This document shows, in pieces, positions 6,183-9,062 of a DNA stretch of 9,062 nt (positions are counted from its first letter, which is position 1; each line of letters opens with the position of its first letter). The notes under the pieces were generated by a model. That model searched no databases. It was not told where the DNA came from and was given only the letters and a program-made list of their open reading frames with translations. The DNA lies in NCBI GenBank assembly GCA_020249415.1, contig JADCFR010000137.1, positions 1-9,062 on the forward strand. Direction: 5' to 3'. Both the position numbers and the translations under genes were made by a program. Source of the stretch: Roseomonas sp. Its GTDB lineage: Bacteria > Pseudomonadota > Alphaproteobacteria > Acetobacterales > Acetobacteraceae.

Positions 6183-6545
6183 ATGCCTGAACCCAATTTC
6201 ACCGTGCTCTATGTGGCGGATGTTTCGGTAAGTACCGACTTCTACACAAAACTGCTGGGTCGCCCGCCGGTCCAGGTATCGCCCGGTTTCGCGCTCTTCG
6301 CGCTGCAAAGCGGCATGATGCTGGGCCTATGGCTGCGTTCGGCGGTTCAGCCCCCTGCCGGGGCGCCCGGAGGCTGCGAGTTGTCATTTCAGCTCGCGGC
6401 TGCCGCAGAGGTCATTCGGCTGCATGCGGATTGGGTGGCGCGCGGCCTGGACATCATATCGGCGCCAGCACAGATGGATTTTGGCTTCAGCTTTCTTGCG
6501 CAAGACCCCGATGGGCATCGGCTGCGCGTATTCGCTGCGCCATGA
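6183..6545 (+). CDS. VOC-fold (glyoxalase/bleomycin-resistance-like) protein, possibly drug-binding
   Basis: A 120-residue single-domain vicinal-oxygen-chelate protein. It has two beta-alpha-beta-beta-beta halves: FTVLYVADVSVSTDFYTKLLGRPP with FALFALQSGMMLGLW, then GGCELSFQL, LHADWVARGLDI, FGFSFLAQDPDGHRLRVF. The usual metal-binding Glu of the last strand is not evident (HRLRVF instead of a clear L/V-E ending), which suggests ligand binding rather than metal catalysis. From memory the pattern resembles VOC proteins annotated as phenazine-resistance (EhpR-like) that often sit beside YafY regulators; a resistance role is only a guess. The start at 6183 is set by AGGAGG 6 bases upstream. The TGA stop overlaps the ATG of the EVE gene by four bases (ATGA), implying coupling. 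Regulation by the preceding WYL protein through the palindrome at 6125-6141 is likely. Confidence 0.82.
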   Translation: MPEPNFTVLYVADVSVSTDFYTKLLGRPPVQVSPGFALFALQSGMMLGLWLRSAVQPPAGAPGGCELSFQLAAAAEVIRLHADWVARGLDIISAPAQMDFGFSFLAQDPDGHRLRVFAAP

Positions 6546-6967
6546 CGGGCGGTTGGATTGCGGTCGCCTGCGCTGATCATGTCGCTTCGGGCGTAGCGGG
6601 TGGGTTCATGCAGGTGTGCCATGGCAAGGCAGCGCCGCTCCGGCGCATGCGCCCCGGGCAGCATGTCGCCTATTATTCGCCGACCAAGGCGTTTCGCGGG
6701 CGCCAACCACTCCAAACCTTCACCGCCATCGGCATCATTCGTGATACGGAACCATATTGCTTCCATATGGGCGGCGGATTTCAGCCCTGGCGGCGCAATG
6801 TTGATTGGCTGGTCGGCGAAAAAGCAGACATCCGCCCCTTACTCGGAAAGCTCGAATTCACGGCGTCCCGAGGTTCCGCCTGGGGCTTTCAGCTTCGCTT
6901 TGGGGTCCTGGCGGTGAGCGATTCGGATATGGCGATAATCGCCGCTGCGATGCGGGCAAAATTATAG
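6542..6967 (+). CDS. EVE domain protein (UPF0310 type)
   Basis: A 141-residue protein consisting of a single EVE domain. The start WIAVACADHV (W5) is followed by GGFMQVCHGKAAPLRRMRPG (21-39), YYSP (44-47), the strand QTFTAIGII, and RRNVDW with a C-terminal RFGVLAVSDSDM. EVE domains belong to the PUA-like superfamily and are thought to recognise modified bases in nucleic acids; stand-alone proteins of this kind have no settled function. The ATG at 6542 overlaps the VOC stop by four bases, so translation is probably coupled. An in-frame start at 6329 would run entirely through the VOC gene in another frame and is rejected. The gene ends at TAG, 44 bases before the convergent amidohydrolase stop. 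Its co-occurrence with a WYL regulator and a VOC protein is noted as a finding. Confidence 0.85.
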   Translation: MTGGWIAVACADHVASGVAGGFMQVCHGKAAPLRRMRPGQHVAYYSPTKAFRGRQPLQTFTAIGIIRDTEPYCFHMGGGFQPWRRNVDWLVGEKADIRPLLGKLEFTASRGSAWGFQLRFGVLAVSDSDMAIIAAAMRAKL

Positions 6968-7011
6968 CCCGCCCGAACAGATGCGCTGCGGAGGAAAGTC
7001 AGGCGCGGTTT

Positions 7012-8724
7012 TCAAGCCGCCCGCCCCGCCCGCAACAGCCGCCCCGGCAGCGCGCCAGTAGCAACGCCATCGCGATAGGTCACCGCACCATTCACAATGG
7101 TCGCAGCATAGCCTTCGGCCTTTTGCAGCAAGCGCCGCCCACCCGCCGGCAAATCGCGCACCATGCGCGGCGCCTGCAGCTTCAGCGCGGCGAAATCAAT
7201 CACGTTCACATCCGCCTTCATGCCGGCGCGCAAAATGCCGCGATCATGCAGGCCCGCCGCGCGTGCCGTGTCTGATGTCAGGCGGCGGATCATGTCCTCA
7301 ACGGGAAACACCGCTTCCTTCGCATCCCGCGCCCAATAGGAAAGCAGGAAGGTCGGGAAGGACCCGTCCGAAATGAAGCCCACATGCGCGCCACCATCGG
7401 AAAGCCCGGCAATGGCATTGGGGTGGCGCAGACACTCCGCACTCGCAGAAAGCGTGTAATCGGCGAAATTCGTGAGGGGGGCGAAAATAAAGCCGTGCCC
7501 GCCATCGGCGATCAGTAGATCGTAAGCGATTTCCTCGGCCTTCCGCCCTTCCCGCGCGGCCATGGCGGCGATGGAAGCCGAAGCGGGCGGCGCGTAATCC
7601 GGCGGATCGCCAAAGGGGAACATGCGTTCAAAGGCAAGGCGCGATATCAGCGGGAAATTGCTGCCCGAAATGCGATCTTCCGAAAGGATGCGCGCGCGCC
7701 TTCCCGGCTCCGCCATGGCAGCGGCTCGCTCAGCCGCTGGCAGGTTCGCGATTTCCTTATAGCTCGGGCAACCGGAAAACGGGTTCTGGCTGCCTTCCAA
7801 GCCGAGCAGAATGCCAATCGGGCGCGGCGGAAACACGGGGCGGATCGGCAGCCCCGCCGCCGCTGCGCCATCGGAAAGCGCCAGCAATTCCTTCCAGGCT
7901 TCCGTGCGGTCATGCCGCGCGGTCAGTGAAAACACGACAGGCTGATTGGTGGCTTCCACCACGCGGCGCACCATGGCGAATTCAGTGGCGGGGTCAGGCG
8001 TATTCCAATCGGAGACCAATTCCAGCAAGCCACCACCGCCATCGCGCAGGCCTTGCGCCAGGCCGCGTAGCTCATCTTCCTGCGCGCGGAGTGTCGGTGT
8101 CGGGTCGCCCTTCAAGGTCTTGTGGCTGATGGTGCGCGATGTGGAAACACCAAAAGCACCGGCGCGCACGGCATCGGCGGTAATGGCGCGCATGGCGGCG
8201 ATATCCGCCTGATTGGCGTTTTCCAAATTCAGCGCGCGTTCACCCATGACATGCACGCGCACCGCGCCATGCGGCAGCAGGGCGCAAATATCCATATCGC
8301 GCGGGCGCGCGGCCAAGGCATCCAGATATTCGGGGAAGCTTTCCCAAGCCCAATTCAGCCCCTCATGCAAAATGGGCCCTGGGATGTCTTCCACGCCTTC
8401 CATCAATTCAATCAGCTTATCGCGATCCGCCGCACGGCAGGGCGCGAAGCCAACGCCGCAATTGCCTATCACGGCAGTCGTCACGCCATGCCAGGCAGAT
8501 GGCGCCAAATGCGAATCCCACACCGCCTGTCCGTCATAATGCGTGTGAATGTCAACAAAGCCCGGTGTCACCAGCTTGCCGCGCGCGTCAATTTCCGTGG
8601 TGCCGCGTTCGGGCACCTGGCCAATGGCCGTAATGCGCCCGCCGGCCATGGCCACATCGGCTTCACGCGGCGCAGCGCCTGTCCCATCCACCACCACACC
8701 GCCACGGATCACGATATCGGTCAT
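7012..8724 (-). CDS. Amidohydrolase of the N-acyl-D-amino-acid deacylase family
   Basis: A 570-residue metal-dependent hydrolase without a signal peptide. The N-terminal beta-sandwich strand (MTDIVIRGGVVVDGTGA) leads to GKLVTPGFVDIHTHYDGQ with metal ligands H60 and H62. GNCGVGFAPC follows with C89, 27 residues after H62, the same spacing as the Cys ligand of characterised D-aminoacylase. The catalytic Asp is D443 in GLSDGGAHVG. The C-terminal MKADVNVIDF and ATIVNGAVTYRDGV are typical of amidohydrolase family 3. Typical D-aminoacylases are nearer 480 residues, so this belongs to the longer subgroup whose substrates are poorly known; hydrolysis of an N-acylated D-amino acid or a related amide is inferred. 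AGGAGG at 8732-8737, 7 bases before the ATG, fixes the start. The neighbouring upstream gene on the same strand is another amidohydrolase 64 bases away, suggesting a catabolic operon. Confidence 0.88.
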   Translation of the reverse strand: MTDIVIRGGVVVDGTGAAPREADVAMAGGRITAIGQVPERGTTEIDARGKLVTPGFVDIHTHYDGQAVWDSHLAPSAWHGVTTAVIGNCGVGFAPCRAADRDKLIELMEGVEDIPGPILHEGLNWAWESFPEYLDALAARPRDMDICALLPHGAVRVHVMGERALNLENANQADIAAMRAITADAVRAGAFGVSTSRTISHKTLKGDPTPTLRAQEDELRGLAQGLRDGGGGLLELVSDWNTPDPATEFAMVRRVVEATNQPVVFSLTARHDRTEAWKELLALSDGAAAAGLPIRPVFPPRPIGILLGLEGSQNPFSGCPSYKEIANLPAAERAAAMAEPGRRARILSEDRISGSNFPLISRLAFERMFPFGDPPDYAPPASASIAAMAAREGRKAEEIAYDLLIADGGHGFIFAPLTNFADYTLSASAECLRHPNAIAGLSDGGAHVGFISDGSFPTFLLSYWARDAKEAVFPVEDMIRRLTSDTARAAGLHDRGILRAGMKADVNVIDFAALKLQAPRMVRDLPAGGRRLLQKAEGYAATIVNGAVTYRDGVATGALPGRLLRAGRAA

Positions 8725-8766
8725 GGGTAAGCCTCCTGTTTTCTGGGGGGTATGTTATCCAATTTC

Positions 8767-8790
8767 GAAGCGCCTGCCAGCCCGCGCTTC
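8767..8790 (-). repeat. Inverted repeat across the stop codon of the upstream amidohydrolase
   Basis: GAAGCGC (8767-8773) and GCGCTTC (8784-8790) pair perfectly over 7 bases around a 10-base loop. Read on the minus strand, the stem includes two bases of the TGA stop and is followed by an A/T-richer stretch (GAAATTGGATAAC) but no U tract. It could be a weak attenuator or an RNA stability element between the two amidohydrolase genes, or chance in GC-rich DNA. Confidence 0.35.
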
Positions 8791-9061
8791 AAGACCAATG
8801 AAAGGTCGGCGGCGCGATTTGTTCCGCCTGGCGATGTGCCCAATCCTGCTTTGGCACCTTGGCGATGACACGCTGCTGGGCTTCGTGCAAATGCTCGGCC
8901 GCCTGGCGGTAATCCATCGTCAGCACCTCGCCATTTTCCACAACCTTGCAGCCATCCACGAAAACGGCCTTCAAGGCGCGGTCGCCCGCCGCATAGATCA
9001 GGCTGCGAATGGGGTCATAGGCCGGGCGGATCATGGGGTGGGTGATATCCACCAGGGAGAA
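8789..9061 (-). CDS. Amidohydrolase (chlorohydrolase/deaminase-like), C-terminal fragment cut by window edge
   Basis: The frame is open from the window end to TGA at 8789-8791. A GTG at 9052 lies in frame, but three more codons (F-S-L) precede it, and the protein begins mid-domain, so the true start is outside the window. Visible are the last 90 residues: DITHPMIRPAYDPIRSLIYAA, RALKAVFVDGCKVVENGEVL, a helix (YRQAAEHLHEAQQRV) and a final APPTFHWS. The segment DP..SL.YAA followed by V..V.VDG..V..NG is the C-terminal beta-sandwich return of AtzA/TrzN-, guanine deaminase- and MTA/SAH deaminase-like amidohydrolases. Metal-binding residues are not in view, so the reaction (deamination or dechlorination of a ring, for example) cannot be stated. 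It is transcribed towards, and 64 bases ahead of, the D-aminoacylase-like gene. Confidence 0.8.
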   Translation of the reverse strand, partial: FSLVDITHPMIRPAYDPIRSLIYAAGDRALKAVFVDGCKVVENGEVLTMDYRQAAEHLHEAQQRVIAKVPKQDWAHRQAEQIAPPTFHWS

Positions 9062-9062
9062 A

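Noticed and set aside
6981..7010. GAGGAAAGTC at 6991-7000 matches the conserved 5' core of bacterial RNase P RNA
   Set aside because: The bases after it do not continue the motif, and only 11 bases remain before the amidohydrolase coding region, so there is no room for the RNA.
6983..7010. Possible terminator: GCGCTG pairing with CAGGCGC followed by GGTTTT
   Set aside because: The stem needs a bulged base, is short and GC-interrupted, and only four T follow; too weak to call for the convergent gene pair.

Overview
The window reads as a GC-rich alphaproteobacterial chromosome segment. The gene types (M32 carboxypeptidase, DUF1254 and DUF1194 secreted proteins, CitE-like lyase with a hotdog hydratase, D-aminoacylase-type amidohydrolases) and strong SD sites resemble Acetobacteraceae of the Roseomonas type. 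That taxonomic guess comes from remembered family resemblance, not a search. The content is metabolic housekeeping and catabolism. I see no mobile elements, tRNA, rRNA or CRISPR, and no gene-free stretch longer than about 200 bases.

Layout. (1) 1-294, minus: N-terminal part of a secreted DUF1254 protein, cut by the window edge. (2) 383-1768, plus: an M32 (Taq-type) metallocarboxypeptidase. It ends at an in-frame TGA, yet the same frame continues to 1870 and encodes the missing family C-terminus. (3) 1876-4306, minus: a three-gene operon whose junctions overlap by one base (TGATG). In transcription order it is a hotdog hydratase of the mesaconyl-C4/itaconyl-CoA hydratase type, a CitE/citramalyl-CoA lyase-like aldolase, and a secreted DUF1194 VWA-like protein. 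(4) 4505-6118, plus: a 3-hydroxyacyl-CoA/L-carnitine dehydrogenase-like enzyme, followed after 3 bases by a TTG-started WYL (YafY-type) regulator. (5) 6183-6967, plus: a VOC-fold protein and an EVE-domain protein overlapping by four bases (ATGA). A perfect 6-5-6 palindrome lies in front of them, right after the regulator. (6) 7012-9061, minus: a D-aminoacylase-family amidohydrolase, and upstream of it the C-terminus of a second, different amidohydrolase that runs off the window.

How they may work together. The hydratase and lyase would convert a C5-dicarboxyl-CoA such as itaconyl- or mesaconyl-C4-CoA through citramalyl-CoA to pyruvate and acetyl-CoA; no CoA transferase is present here. The WYL regulator, palindrome, VOC and EVE genes look like one self-contained, locally regulated small-molecule response module. 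The two amidohydrolases probably share a transcript. The most notable observations are the interrupted C-terminus of the carboxypeptidase and the WYL-VOC-EVE module with its candidate operator. Nothing here amounts to a clearly new biological system.
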